A DNA stretch of 19,836 nt from Legionella sp. Lineage in GTDB: Bacteria > Pseudomonadota > Gammaproteobacteria > Legionellales > Legionellaceae. A program made the translations under genes and the position numbers. This document shows, in pieces, positions 19,800-19,836 of the stretch; positions within the stretch are counted from its first letter, which is position 1, and every line of letters starts with the position of its first letter. The notes below the pieces were generated by a model that worked only from the letters and a program-made list of their open reading frames with translations, searched no databases and had not been told where the DNA came from. The DNA lies in NCBI GenBank assembly GCA_004297865.1, contig SCSO01000082.1, positions 1 to 19,836 on the forward strand, in the 5' to 3' direction.

Positions 19800-19836
19800 A
19801 TGGCATGGATTGTGGCAATGATTGGATCAATTGCTG
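19800..19836 (+). CDS. 5' end of a probable MFS sugar transporter (cut by window edge)
   Basis: Only 12 codons are present, encoding MAWIVAMIGSIA, a hydrophobic start resembling the first transmembrane helix of MFS sugar:proton symporters. AAGGAG (19788-19793) is 6 nt before this ATG; another in-frame ATG lies one codon upstream at 19797. The gene is in the same orientation, 26 nt after eda, and a sugar porter follows eda in the comparable Legionella cluster (from memory). The identification rests mainly on that context. Confidence 0.5.
   Translation, partial: MAWIVAMIGSIA

Overview
The window looks like a chromosomal segment of an AT-rich gammaproteobacterium, most likely of the order Legionellales. 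Three things suggest this: the compact zwf-pgl-edd-glk-eda cluster followed by what looks like a sugar transporter, an order I associate with Legionella; the gammaproteobacterial cytochrome oxidase assembly cluster; and a very large ankyrin-like repeat protein of the kind common in host-associated members. The genus cannot be fixed from the sequence alone.

Layout. Positions 108-978 hold the ribosomal protein operon rplM-rpsI, closed by a strong intrinsic terminator. Next come an APC-family amino acid permease with a PriC-like protein (1148-3083), an AhpD-like CxxC protein (3262-3603), and two minus-strand genes: a secreted Rap1a/Tai-like protein and a DUF2909 twin-transmembrane protein. From 4402 to 8207 lies a tightly overlapping operon for maturation of an aa3-type cytochrome c oxidase: surf1, a small membrane-anchored SCO-like protein, ctaA/cox15, ctaB/cyoE and sco. 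The oxidase subunit genes themselves are not here. Then come rimK (8330-9238), a small convergent XRE/CI-like gene, and a 1379-residue solenoid protein (9824-13963) with about 17-18 ankyrin-like units, a Sel1-like segment and a proline-rich tail. From 14176 to the window end runs an Entner-Doudoroff operon (zwf-pgl-edd-glk-eda) and the first codons of a probable MFS sugar porter. Together these would import glucose, phosphorylate it and cleave it to pyruvate and glyceraldehyde 3-phosphate.

Structure not explained by genes. Three intergenic elements of exactly 76 bp (3097-3172, 9641-9716, 14012-14087) each start with GTAG, end with CTAC and carry two palindromes around an asymmetric 32-nt core. 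This is the architecture of RAYT-mobilised REP/BIME elements. The second copy is inverted relative to the other two, and copies 2 and 3 bracket the large repeat-protein gene. That gene contains an internal array of near-identical 105-bp units. Other oddities are a 12-residue acidic insertion in ribosomal protein S9, a short SD-equipped micro-ORF inside a hairpin ahead of rimK, and three gene overlaps of exactly 14 nt in the Entner-Doudoroff operon.
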